A DNA stretch of 64,000 bases from Helicobacter canadensis MIT 98-5491 (GTDB lineage: Bacteria; Campylobacterota; Campylobacteria; Campylobacterales; Helicobacteraceae). Under the pieces are notes generated by a model. That model searched no databases. It saw nothing but the letters and a program-made list of their open reading frames with translations, and was not told where the DNA came from. The DNA lies in the NCBI RefSeq assembly GCF_000162575.1, contig NZ_CM000776.2:1182950-1246949 (forward strand), read 5' to 3'. Shown in pieces: positions 7,532-16,071 of the stretch. Position 1 is the stretch's first letter. Every line of letters begins with the position of its first letter. Both the position numbers and the translations under genes were made by a program.

Positions 7532-8744
7532 AATCTTTTTATTATGGCTTTTACCGAGCCTTATTTTTGCTAGTGGAAAATATCCCTCACCCCTTCCTAC
7601 TCCTAGTGCAGAAGTTCTAAACATTGAAACTCAAAAATGCAACACGAGTTGCTTAGAAGAACTATTAGAACAAGGACAAGTTTTTTCTTTTATTGCAAAT
7701 TTCACACAAAATAATCAAAATCAAACCCTACTTGAATCACTTAATACCCTAATGAGCACTTTAGAAATTTCCCAAATTCCTTATTTTACAGATTCTCAAA
7801 AATCATTTTTTAACATTGCACTTCTGTTTTCTCGCAAAGATATTGGTGCTTATTCAGCCTCAACTACCAATGTGATTTTAAGTTACTTATTGCATCAAAA
7901 TAAACTTTTTAACTTTGAAATTTTTGATAGCAAAAGTGAATCTGCACAAGATCTTCAAGAAGCTATTAATACAATCCATTCTAAAGGTTACCGACAAATC
8001 ATTGCCATTTTAACCTACAATGGTGCTAATAATCTTAACACGCTTAATATTCAAACTCCTATTTTTATACCCAGTGTGCATTCTTCCCAAATCACAACCA
8101 ACCCCCTTCCTAATATTATCTATGGTGGCATTAGCTATGAAAAACAAATTCAAAAACTCTCCAAACACAATTCCCAAATTAAAGCCGTTAGCTTTTATGA
8201 TTCTAGCTACATAGGCGATCAAATCCACCAAAGTGTCTTAAAATATAATCCCGATATTGCTTACTCAACAGCCTTTAATCTCAAAGACAATTCTAACTTT
8301 ACCAAAACTGCAGGGAAACTCAAATCATTATTAAAACATTCACGCATTTTTCTCAATACACCAGTGATTAATTCAAGCATCATTCTTTCTCAACTTACTT
8401 ACTATGATATTGCCATTGAGGGTATCTACTCTACACAAATTAACTATAGCCCAACGCTTTTATCTATCACACAGCCCAAAGATAGAAAAAATATGTATAT
8501 TGCAAACTCAATTCAAACTCTAGATAGTTTGCTAAGCGAAGAAACTCAAATGCTTAATGCGGATTTGAAATATGATTGGATAAACTATGCCACTGCTTTT
8601 GGGATTGAATATTTTTATCGCAAAAATGTTCCTAGTGCAAAACGCTATTTTAAAGAGACCATTAAAGACAACCAAGTTCAATATGAAATTGAGATTTTAT
8701 CACCTATTAACAACCGCTTTGTAGAATCTGATGCTTCCTTTTAA
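7515..8744 (+). CDS. Conserved periplasmic protein, possible binding fold
   Basis: The 409-residue product has a signal peptide (KLINKIFLLWLLPSLIFAS) and is otherwise soluble, so it is probably periplasmic. The alternation of strands and helices in the middle (RQIIAILTYNGAN, TPIFIPSVHS, IKAVSFYDSSYIGDQ) recalls type 1 periplasmic-binding or LpoA-like folds, but I see no diagnostic motif. One Cys pair (CNTSC) lies just after the signal peptide region. It overlaps the UDG-like gene by 17 bp and the YgjP-like gene by 14 bp, so the three are translationally coupled. The function is unknown. Confidence 0.65.
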   Translation: MKLINKIFLLWLLPSLIFASGKYPSPLPTPSAEVLNIETQKCNTSCLEELLEQGQVFSFIANFTQNNQNQTLLESLNTLMSTLEISQIPYFTDSQKSFFNIALLFSRKDIGAYSASTTNVILSYLLHQNKLFNFEIFDSKSESAQDLQEAINTIHSKGYRQIIAILTYNGANNLNTLNIQTPIFIPSVHSSQITTNPLPNIIYGGISYEKQIQKLSKHNSQIKAVSFYDSSYIGDQIHQSVLKYNPDIAYSTAFNLKDNSNFTKTAGKLKSLLKHSRIFLNTPVINSSIILSQLTYYDIAIEGIYSTQINYSPTLLSITQPKDRKNMYIANSIQTLDSLLSEETQMLNADLKYDWINYATAFGIEYFYRKNVPSAKRYFKETIKDNQVQYEIEILSPINNRFVESDASF

Positions 8745-9402
8745 TCTTAAGATTATTCAAAAGCGTAATTATAAGAATCTAAGAATGTCTTTTAGAGATT
8801 CTTCTACCTTGCTAATTAGTGCCCCTAAACATTTTAGTAAAAAGAAATGCTTGGAGTTTTTGGAGCAGAATCAAAACTGGATAGAAGAACAACAGCAACT
8901 TTGGAATCAAAGACTAAATCTCAAGCTGCCCAATCATCAAATATTTCTTTTTGGGGAATGGCAGGATATTCAAGATAATGCAATCCAAACTCATTGGGAA
9001 GAATGTATTCATTCCAACCCTACACCAAAAACCAAAAAGGCTTTAATTCAATTCTTTCAAAATAAACTTGATTCTTATCTTCAAGTGCAAATACCATTTT
9101 TTTCTACACAAATGAAGCTTTTTCCTAATAAAATTTTGTATGGTAAAAGTTATAAACAGCTTGCTTGTTGCTACCATAAAACCAAAAATCTTCGCTTTAG
9201 TTTAAGGTTAGCACTTATGCCAAGATGGCTTATTAATTCTATTATTATTCACGAATTAGCACATATTCGCTACCCTAATCATCAAAAAGATTTCTGGAAT
9301 CTCATAAACACCTATGATCAAAATCCACAAAAAATCCACATTTGGCTTAGAGAATATCAAGACTTACTACTTCTTTTACATCATAAAATTTTTAAAGCCT
9401 AA
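8731..9402 (+). CDS. YgjP-type metal-dependent peptidase
   Basis: The 223-residue protein carries the zinc-binding motif HELAHIRYPNHQKDFW near residue 175, the HExxH-x(5)-H pattern of the YgjP/WLM (DUF45) family. The preceding CYHKTKNLRFSLRLALMPRWLINSII also fits, corresponding to the family's S-x-x-G-x-L-x-x-N-x-x-L-x-x-x-P region. The family's substrates are largely unknown. It overlaps the preceding gene by 14 bp, and its TAA overlaps the convergent LysR stop codon by four bases. Confidence 0.85.
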   Translation: MLPFNLKIIQKRNYKNLRMSFRDSSTLLISAPKHFSKKKCLEFLEQNQNWIEEQQQLWNQRLNLKLPNHQIFLFGEWQDIQDNAIQTHWEECIHSNPTPKTKKALIQFFQNKLDSYLQVQIPFFSTQMKLFPNKILYGKSYKQLACCYHKTKNLRFSLRLALMPRWLINSIIIHELAHIRYPNHQKDFWNLINTYDQNPQKIHIWLREYQDLLLLLHHKIFKA

Positions 9403-10313
9403 TATAAAGATATTTTGGTATCAAACATTAAAAAATCACAAATATTTTCTATCATGGAATGGCTTCTATCCTCTTTTAAAACAGCTAAATAAATTTTTCT
9501 CTTTAGATTAAGCCCACGAATTTTAGTGTAATAAAAGGTTTTATTTTGCAATTCTTCTTTAATGTGCAAATAAGGTAAAAATGTCATATAATTTTTCTCT
9601 TTAGATTCTTGAAATAAAAATTCCTTAATTTTTTCATAAGTTTCAAATTGTGCAACAACATTAAAATTATTTGTATTAATATCCAATTTACTCAAATAGT
9701 TTTTAATAGCAGTAAATTCTCCATCTCCCAAAATCAAATCAACCCATTCATAAGAAAATAAATTTTCTACTTTAATGATTCTAGGCAAAGGCTTCGTAGA
9801 AACAAGAACAATCTCATCTTCTAGCCACTCTCTATAAATAATATTTTCTTTAAAAATTGGGGATTCCACTAATGCAATCTTTGTGTTTTCTTTACAAGAA
9901 TCTTGCAAATCCTCAATAGCGCGTAAAGAATCTGCGGCATAATAATGAATCTTTGGATAAATCTCTCGAGTTAATTTTGGAAAAATCTTAGGCAAAATAA
10001 ATTTCTCAATCACTGGAGAACAAACTATTTCAATGGTATTGTTATATCGTATATTATGCACAAATTCTCTACGATAGGCACACAAATTTCTTTCAATTTT
10101 TAAAGCGATATTAAAAATCTTCTCACCCTCTTTAGTAAGGCTAACTCCACTTTTCTTTCTCACAATAAGCTTTGTATTAAAATAAGATTCAAGGTATTTA
10201 ATTTGCTGAGTAATGGCAGGTTGAGAAATTCCTAACTTCATTGAAGCTTTAGAGAAACTTTTCTCTCTAACTACAATAATAAAAGTTTTTAATTTAGTGA
10301 GGTCATATAACAT
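9399..10313 (-). CDS. LysR-family transcriptional regulator
   Basis: From the ATG at 10313 the protein has 304 residues. The N-terminal winged helix is typical: LTKLKTFIIVVREKSFSKAS, then LGISQPAITQQIKYLESYF as the recognition region. The C-terminal part is a LysR effector-binding domain of normal length. The chosen start has AAGGA six bases upstream; an in-frame ATG at 10337 lacks one. It diverges from uvrD, an unlikely target, and the YgjP-like gene converges on it, so the regulated gene and the inducer are not evident. Confidence 0.9.
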   Translation of the reverse strand: MLYDLTKLKTFIIVVREKSFSKASMKLGISQPAITQQIKYLESYFNTKLIVRKKSGVSLTKEGEKIFNIALKIERNLCAYRREFVHNIRYNNTIEIVCSPVIEKFILPKIFPKLTREIYPKIHYYAADSLRAIEDLQDSCKENTKIALVESPIFKENIIYREWLEDEIVLVSTKPLPRIIKVENLFSYEWVDLILGDGEFTAIKNYLSKLDINTNNFNVVAQFETYEKIKEFLFQESKEKNYMTFLPYLHIKEELQNKTFYYTKIRGLNLKRKIYLAVLKEDRSHSMIENICDFLMFDTKISLY

Positions 10314-10425
10314 TTTAGCTTCCTTAATACAATTCATAAAATAAAAGTTAAATTATTTTTAATATTTCTAAAAAATTATATTTCATTTCAAATAAAATAT
10401 CAATTTAATTGCCCTTGCAATAAAT

Positions 10426-10434
10426 TGGTATAAT
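10426..10434 (+). promoter_or_regulatory. Extended -10 promoter of uvrD
   Basis: TGGTATAAT is a perfect extended -10 (TG-N-TATAAT), 27 bp before the uvrD ATG. An AAGG site follows. Confidence 0.6.
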
Positions 10435-10461
10435 TCCAAAAAAAGTTTATCAAGGTCTTTT

Positions 10462-12570
10462 ATGCAAGAGAAATTTTTAAATCAACTCAACACTTCACAA
10501 AAACAAGCAGTCACTACAATTGAAGGGGCTTTATTGATTTTGGCAGGTGCAGGAAGTGGAAAAACCAAAACCATCACAACTCGACTTGCATATTTGATTG
10601 ATGAAGTAGGGATTCCGCCAAGTAATACCTTAACTCTCACTTTTACCAACAAGGCAGCCAATGAAATGCAAAAACGAGCCTTAAATATGTTGAAAAAATC
10701 AACTTCTCATCCCCCATTGCTTTGCACTTTTCATAAATTTGGACTATTGTTTTTAAAATTTTATATCTCACTTTTAGGGCGAAAAATAAACTTTATTTTA
10801 GCCGATAGTGATGATACTAAAAAAATTCTCAAAGAGCTTAATTGCGATCTTGCACCACTTCCTTTAATTATTAGCGAAATTTCCCGTTATAAAAATTCTC
10901 AAATTACCCCACAAGAAGCCCTTAAAAATGCCCACAATGAACTCTACAAACACATAGCAAAAGTTTATTTAAACTACCAAGAAACGCTTTTACAAAACAA
11001 TATGGTAGATTTTGATGATTTGCTCTTACTCCCTATTGAGATTTTAAAATCCAATCCAAATGTCGCCACAGAAATTAGTCAAAAATACCAATACATTATG
11101 GTTGATGAATATCAAGACACCAATGATTTGCAATACCAACTTTTAAAATATCTCTGCACCACACACAATAATATCTGTGTAGTGGGCGATGATGATCAAA
11201 GTATTTATAGTTGGAGGGGTGCTAATATCCAAAATATTCTTAATTTCTCTCAACATTTCAAAGGCGCAAAAACTATTAAACTAGAAGAAAACTATCGCTC
11301 CAGTAAATCCATTTTAAATGCTGCCAATCATCTTATTTCCAATAATAAAGAACGGCTAGGAAAGACATTAAAAAGCACTTTAGATGAAGGAAAGCCCATT
11401 GAAGTTTTGCATTCTTATGACGAACAAGAAGAAGCAAAAAATCTCTCAAAAATCATCAAAAAACTACTCCAAAATGGGATAAATCCAAAAGATATTGCTA
11501 TTTTATTTCGTTTAAATGCACTCTCTCGATCTCTAGAAGAAGGCTTCAATCGTGAAAGAATCCCTTATGTTTTAGTGGGAACCATTCGCTTTTATGAGCG
11601 TAGCGAAATTAAAGATGTGATTAGTTATTTTAGAGTTTTAACAAACATTAATGATGACTTCTCACTCCTTAGAATTATCAATAAACCCAAAAGAGGCATA
11701 GGAAAAACCACCCTTGAAAAACTAAAATCACTTAGTCAAATCCATCATTGTAGCATTTATGAGCTTTTTTCAAATCAATCTCCACAATTATTACAACAAG
11801 AAATTAGCAAAAAAACCTACAATACAATTTGGGAGTTTTTTAAAACTATTAAAGAACTCCAAGATTTACAAGCACAATCTAGCCTCAAATTCCTTGATGA
11901 TTTTGAAGAAAAAATTGGACTCTGCAAAGCTTTATCGCAAAATAGCGAGGAAGTTGATAGGGTAAGCAATATTGAAGAATTTTATGGATTATACCGCGAA
12001 TATGTTAAACAAAATCCACTTATGGAATTAGAAGATTTTCTAAATGAACTTGCACTAAGAAGCGATCAAGAAGATACCGAATTAAGAAATGAGCAAAAAG
12101 GGGTTGAAGGCGTTTCGTGTATGAGCGTTCATTCTAGCAAAGGTTTGGAATTTGATTATGTTTTTATCATCGGACTTGAAGAAGGTTTTTTTCCTATGGC
12201 AAGGGAAGATACTAATCTCCAAGAAGAAAGACGACTAGGCTATGTTGCCTTTACTAGGGCAAAAAAGGAGCTTTATTTAAGCTATGTTGATTCAAGATTT
12301 TACAGAGGAAATCGCACTAGTTTGTATCCCTCAAGATTCTTGGCAGAAAGCAAGATTCTTGCTAAAGAGAATTTTTTAAATCAAAACACCACCGATATTT
12401 CAAAAACCGCCTATGAGATAGGTTTTCAAAGGGGAGATTGTGTAATGCACAAAATTTTTGGAGCAGGAAGAATCACTGAAATCACAAAAAGCGGACAAGA
12501 AATTAAATTAAAAATTAATTTTGGCGGACTTTTAAGGGAAATTTTAAGTGGCTATGTTACAAAAGTTTAA
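10462..12570 (+). CDS. uvrD: UvrD/Rep-family DNA helicase
   Basis: The 702-residue superfamily 1A helicase shows motif I LILAGAGSGKTKTI, motif Ia TLTFTNKAANEM, motif II VDEYQDTN, motif III GDDDQSIYSWRGA, motif IV LEENYRSS, motif V MSVHSSKGLEFDYVFIIG and motif VI RRLGYVAFTRAKKEL, plus a C-terminal Tudor-like tail (GDCVMHKIFGAGRITEI). It should unwind DNA with 3'-5' polarity in repair and replication restart. Separation from Rep or PcrA is not clean, but H. pylori has a single UvrD-like protein of this kind. Confidence 0.93.
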   Translation: MQEKFLNQLNTSQKQAVTTIEGALLILAGAGSGKTKTITTRLAYLIDEVGIPPSNTLTLTFTNKAANEMQKRALNMLKKSTSHPPLLCTFHKFGLLFLKFYISLLGRKINFILADSDDTKKILKELNCDLAPLPLIISEISRYKNSQITPQEALKNAHNELYKHIAKVYLNYQETLLQNNMVDFDDLLLLPIEILKSNPNVATEISQKYQYIMVDEYQDTNDLQYQLLKYLCTTHNNICVVGDDDQSIYSWRGANIQNILNFSQHFKGAKTIKLEENYRSSKSILNAANHLISNNKERLGKTLKSTLDEGKPIEVLHSYDEQEEAKNLSKIIKKLLQNGINPKDIAILFRLNALSRSLEEGFNRERIPYVLVGTIRFYERSEIKDVISYFRVLTNINDDFSLLRIINKPKRGIGKTTLEKLKSLSQIHHCSIYELFSNQSPQLLQQEISKKTYNTIWEFFKTIKELQDLQAQSSLKFLDDFEEKIGLCKALSQNSEEVDRVSNIEEFYGLYREYVKQNPLMELEDFLNELALRSDQEDTELRNEQKGVEGVSCMSVHSSKGLEFDYVFIIGLEEGFFPMAREDTNLQEERRLGYVAFTRAKKELYLSYVDSRFYRGNRTSLYPSRFLAESKILAKENFLNQNTTDISKTAYEIGFQRGDCVMHKIFGAGRITEITKSGQEIKLKINFGGLLREILSGYVTKV

Positions 12571-12571
12571 C

Positions 12572-13345
12572 CTAAAAAACCTCCAAATAAAACAAAAATG
12601 CAATTCCAAGAATAATGCGATAGATTCCAAAGGGGATAAAATTAAATCTTGAAACAAAACCTAAGAATAATTTAATCGCTATCAAAGCACTTAAAAATGC
12701 TACAACAAACCCTACTCCCAAAACAAGGAGATTATCAGCATTAAACACGGCATAGTTTTTATAAGCACTATATCCACTTGCAATAATCATCGTAGGTAAA
12801 GCTAGGAGAAAAGAAAATTCTGTTGCTACTTTACGATTGCAGCCCAAAAGCAATCCACCAATAATAGTCGCCCCACTCCTAGAAGTGCCTGGAATCATCG
12901 CCAAAGCTTGAAAAATCCCAATCAAAAAGGATTGTTTATAAGAAATTTCTGCTATTTCTTTGGTGTGATGCTCTTTTTCTTTATAAAATATCTCTATAAC
13001 AATAAAGGCGATTCCACCCACAATTAGCATAATAGAAGTCGTAATGGGCGCAAAAAGCATTTTAATCAAATCATAAAGTAAAAAACCCAAAATACCCGCG
13101 GGTAAAAATCCAATGGCAAGCTTAACCCAAAGCTCCAAACTATTCTTAAACAACCTTTCCCAAAAGACAAAAATAACTGCCAAAATTGATCCTAATTGAA
13201 TCATAACTTCAAATGTTTTGTGAAATGTATCTTGTTGAATTCCAAGCAATTTTGAAGTAAGAATCAAATGCCCTGTTGAAGAAACGGGCAAAAATTCCGT
13301 CAAACCCTCAACAATTCCTAAAATTATCGCATAAATCAAATCCAT
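12572..13345 (-). CDS. uppP: Undecaprenyl-diphosphatase UppP/BacA
   Basis: This 257-residue polytopic membrane protein dephosphorylates undecaprenyl pyrophosphate to recycle the lipid carrier for peptidoglycan, and overproduction gives bacitracin tolerance in other bacteria. The two signature loops are present: [20 protein letters not shown] and [21 protein letters not shown] start at ATG 13345, which has AAGG six bases upstream and the family's usual MD-L-I-Y beginning; an upstream in-frame ATG at 13387 would add a poor N-terminus. It converges on uvrD with one base between stop codons. Confidence 0.95.
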   Translation of the reverse strand: MDLIYAIILGIVEGLTEFLPVSSTGHLILTSKLLGIQQDTFHKTFEVMIQLGSILAVIFVFWERLFKNSLELWVKLAIGFLPAGILGFLLYDLIKMLFAPITTSIMLIVGGIAFIVIEIFYKEKEHHTKEIAEISYKQSFLIGIFQALAMIPGTSRSGATIIGGLLLGCNRKVATEFSFLLALPTMIIASGYSAYKNYAVFNADNLLVLGVGFVVAFLSALIAIKLFLGFVSRFNFIPFGIYRIILGIAFLFYLEVF

Positions 13346-13455
13346 AAAAAGCCTTGTTTTACATAAAAAATAAAGCGATTCTAACATAATTTGCTTTTTT
13401 TATAAAGTTTTATAATATCCCTAAAAGAAAATTTTAAAATAAATACAAAATAAAA

Positions 13456-13569
13456 TTATCCATTCCAAAAATACTCTACCCTTTTACACTCTTTGTCTTG
13501 ATAGCTCTCTCCCATAATGGCATTTTTAAGATTACAATTATCTTTTACCAAGCCAAAAAATAAAAGCTT
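13456..13569 (-). pseudogene. Orphan coding-like fragment
   Basis: A 37-codon open stretch between two in-frame stops reads like protein rather than AT-rich spacer: its last part includes KNAIMGESYQDKECKRVEYF, with two Cys and good residue diversity. It has no ATG at a useful place and no ribosome-binding site; a TTG near 13551 would give about 31 residues. It could be the C-terminal remnant of a lost small gene or an unannotated micro-protein. I do not recognise the family. Confidence 0.3.
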
Positions 13570-13630
13570 TTAATTATTTAAATTTTTAAATTATAGTAGT
13601 GATTATTATAATTGTTTATTTTTATTTAAT

Positions 13631-13668
13631 TTAATAATAAATATAATTTTGAATATTATTATTATTTT
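13631..13668. promoter_or_regulatory. Candidate Fur-box repeat upstream of TonB receptor
   Basis: An imperfect inverted repeat built from TAATAATAAATATAA and AATATTATTATTATT lies directly upstream of the AGAGGAG site of the TonB-dependent receptor. Helicobacter Fur sites are similarly made of TAATAAT-type hexamers, so iron repression is plausible. The sequence is also simply AT-rich, which lowers confidence. Confidence 0.4.
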
Positions 13669-13682
13669 TAAGAGGAGTAAAA

Positions 13683-15779
13683 ATGTTTATACTAAACAAG
13701 GTTAGATATTCATCTGTTGTGTTATCTTTAATACTTAGCACAATTGGTGTAAATGCTACTGAAGAATATCGTTTAGATACTTCAGTCGTAAGTGCTAGTG
13801 GATTCTCTCAAGATATAAAAGAAGCCCCCGCTAGTATTTCGATTATCAAAAAGGAAGATTTAGAAAACAAGGCTTATCGAGATATAGCAGAAGCGATTGC
13901 GGATATTCCCGGAGTAGATTTATTTGCTAGTAAGGGAAAAACAGGGACTTATCAAATAACTATGCGTGGAATCACAGGCTATACCCTTATCTTGATAGAT
14001 GGCAGAAGACAAAGCGTTGGGGGCGATGTGGGTCCTAATGGCTTTACTGAAATCACTTCATCTTTCTTGCCCCCTATTTCTGCAATTGAACGCATTGAAA
14101 TCATCAAAGGTCCAATGAGCACCCTTTATGGTTCTGATGCATTAGGTGGTGTGGTTAATATTATTACAAAAAAATCTCCCGAAAAATGGGGCTTAAGCGT
14201 CCAAACAGAAGCCTTGTTTCAAGCAGATTCGCAATGGGGAAATCTCTATGGAACGAGCGTTTATGGTAGCGGACCACTTATTAAAGACAAACTCTCCCTT
14301 ACTCTACGTGCAAGAGAATTTTATAGAGAGAGTTCTAGTGTAAGTTATTCAGAGCCTAATGGGACAATAATTGATGCCTCTCAAGCACAAAGCCCAACAA
14401 GAGCCAATAATCACAATTTTGGATTCAAACTAGATTATCTTGCTAATCCCCAAAATCTTTTGACTTTAGATGTAGATTATTCACAAAGTGTTTTTGATAA
14501 TGCTAATGGACAACTAGGGACACTAACAAAACCACTTAATGACACAGGTGCATTAACGGGGGGTTATACTAAAACAATGCAAGTTGATAAATTGGTAACC
14601 TATTTAACACATAAGGGAACTTATGAGAATTTTGTATTAGATTCTGGAATCCAATACAATCGCGTAAGCAATGATGGCAGGGAAGTTGTCGGACTTGCAA
14701 CACAGCCTTATTTGGGAGAAAATAGAGATATTCTAGCAGAAGATATTATTTTAGATACCAAAGCTGTTGTTCCATTAGGAGAGAGAAATCTCTTGAGCGT
14801 GGGCGCTGAATATCGTGTAGAAAAAATGCAAGATAAAATCGCAAATCCAACCAAATTTGATCAATATTTGCTTGGTGTTTTTGCAGAAGATGAACTCTCA
14901 ATTTTAGACAATCTAAACTTTACACTAGGGGCAAGATACAATCACCACGAAATCTTTGGCGACAACCTTTCACCTAGAGGCTACCTTGTTTATAATCCAA
15001 CTGATTCTCTAACGCTAAAAGGTGGTGTTGCAACTGGATTTAAAGCGCCAACGCCAAATCGCCTTATTGCAGGATATTATAATTTTAGCGGTCAAGGAAG
15101 ATTTCCTAGCTATGGGAATCCAAATCTCTCCGAAGAGACTTCAATTAATTACGAATTAAGCGCAATTTACAATCAAGATTCTCACTACATAAGTCTTACA
15201 GGATTTTTGACAGACTTTAAAGACAAAATCTCAAGCATGACTATAAATAATGGAGAAAATATTTCAGGAGTTGGAATCTGCACCTATGAGAGATGCTCAC
15301 AAGCCATCAATCACGGAGAAGTGCGATATATGGGAGTGGAATTAGCCGTAGGATTTAAAATCTTAGAGAAAATCAACATTGACACTTCCTATACCTATTT
15401 AGATTCTGAAGTGCGTGAATCTTCTACTAAAAGCACTATTGGAAAGCCAGAGAGCGATTCTTTAAAACACAATTTTATCACTAAAATTAGCATTCCCTTT
15501 AACAAATTCACACCTTATCTTAAAGGACAATGGCAAGGTAATCGCTACACAGGCGGTGATCCTGTAATAGGCGAATATTACAAAAACATATTCTTAATGA
15601 CTACGGGTGGAACTTATGCTTTTAATGATTCTTGGAAGCTTAATGTAGCAATTCACAATCTTTTAGACAAGAAATTTACCGATAATTTTGTGGGTAATCC
15701 AGTCGATGGCTATGTCTCTCAATACAATAGAATCGAAGAAGGGAGACGCTTTTGGGTTTCTTTAACAGGTAATTTTTAA
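13683..15779 (+). CDS. TonB-dependent outer-membrane receptor, CirA/FepA-like
   Basis: The 698-residue protein has a signal peptide ending near GVNATEE, a plug domain (about residues 40-165; ASISIIKKEDLENKAYRDIAEAI, GSDALGGVVNIITKKSP) and a 22-strand barrel ending in the aromatic RFWVSLTGNF. The layout and the plug wording are closest to the catecholate-siderophore/colicin I receptor group. Substrate import would use TonB-ExbBD energy; those genes are not in the window. A strong AGAGGAG site precedes the ATG and a Fur-like repeat lies upstream. The ligand (ferric enterobactin-type or other) cannot be told from sequence alone. Confidence 0.88.
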   Translation: MFILNKVRYSSVVLSLILSTIGVNATEEYRLDTSVVSASGFSQDIKEAPASISIIKKEDLENKAYRDIAEAIADIPGVDLFASKGKTGTYQITMRGITGYTLILIDGRRQSVGGDVGPNGFTEITSSFLPPISAIERIEIIKGPMSTLYGSDALGGVVNIITKKSPEKWGLSVQTEALFQADSQWGNLYGTSVYGSGPLIKDKLSLTLRAREFYRESSSVSYSEPNGTIIDASQAQSPTRANNHNFGFKLDYLANPQNLLTLDVDYSQSVFDNANGQLGTLTKPLNDTGALTGGYTKTMQVDKLVTYLTHKGTYENFVLDSGIQYNRVSNDGREVVGLATQPYLGENRDILAEDIILDTKAVVPLGERNLLSVGAEYRVEKMQDKIANPTKFDQYLLGVFAEDELSILDNLNFTLGARYNHHEIFGDNLSPRGYLVYNPTDSLTLKGGVATGFKAPTPNRLIAGYYNFSGQGRFPSYGNPNLSEETSINYELSAIYNQDSHYISLTGFLTDFKDKISSMTINNGENISGVGICTYERCSQAINHGEVRYMGVELAVGFKILEKINIDTSYTYLDSEVRESSTKSTIGKPESDSLKHNFITKISIPFNKFTPYLKGQWQGNRYTGGDPVIGEYYKNIFLMTTGGTYAFNDSWKLNVAIHNLLDKKFTDNFVGNPVDGYVSQYNRIEEGRRFWVSLTGNF

Positions 15780-15809
15780 TCACATTTTACAGACACTAAA
15801 TTTCATTTT

Positions 15810-15833
15810 GCTAGGCTTTCTTTTAAGTCTAGC
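15810..15833 (+). terminator. Hairpin after TonB receptor gene
   Basis: GCTAGGCTT and AAGTCTAGC pair over 9 bp (one G-U) around a TCTTTT loop, 30 bp after the stop codon. The U-rich tail is short, so it is a weak intrinsic terminator candidate. Confidence 0.45.
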
Positions 15834-15868
15834 TCTCCTTAAAACATCGAATTTACAATCTCTTTATC

Positions 15869-15908
15869 ATTCAAAATGGCTCACTCAATCACGGCAGCCA
15901 TTTTGAAT
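15869..15908. repeat. Perfect 13-bp inverted repeat
   Basis: ATTCAAAATGGCT (15869-15881) and AGCCATTTTGAAT (15896-15908) are exact reverse complements around a 14-nt loop. No T-run follows on either strand, so it does not look like an ordinary terminator. It lies midway between the TonB receptor and pycA-like genes. The role is unknown: an RNA hairpin or a protein-binding site are both possible. Confidence 0.6.
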
Positions 15909-16071
15909 TTCGCGCAAAACTACAAAAATCTATGTGTAAAAATAGAACGATTTTAGTGTAATTTACTTTTTTAATAAAGTCTTATATTAACTCCTAAAGA
16001 AAAAATTAAAAAGATTCAATATAAAATAAAATCATTACTTTTTAAATCTATGCCAAAATTTGGGGGCTTTT

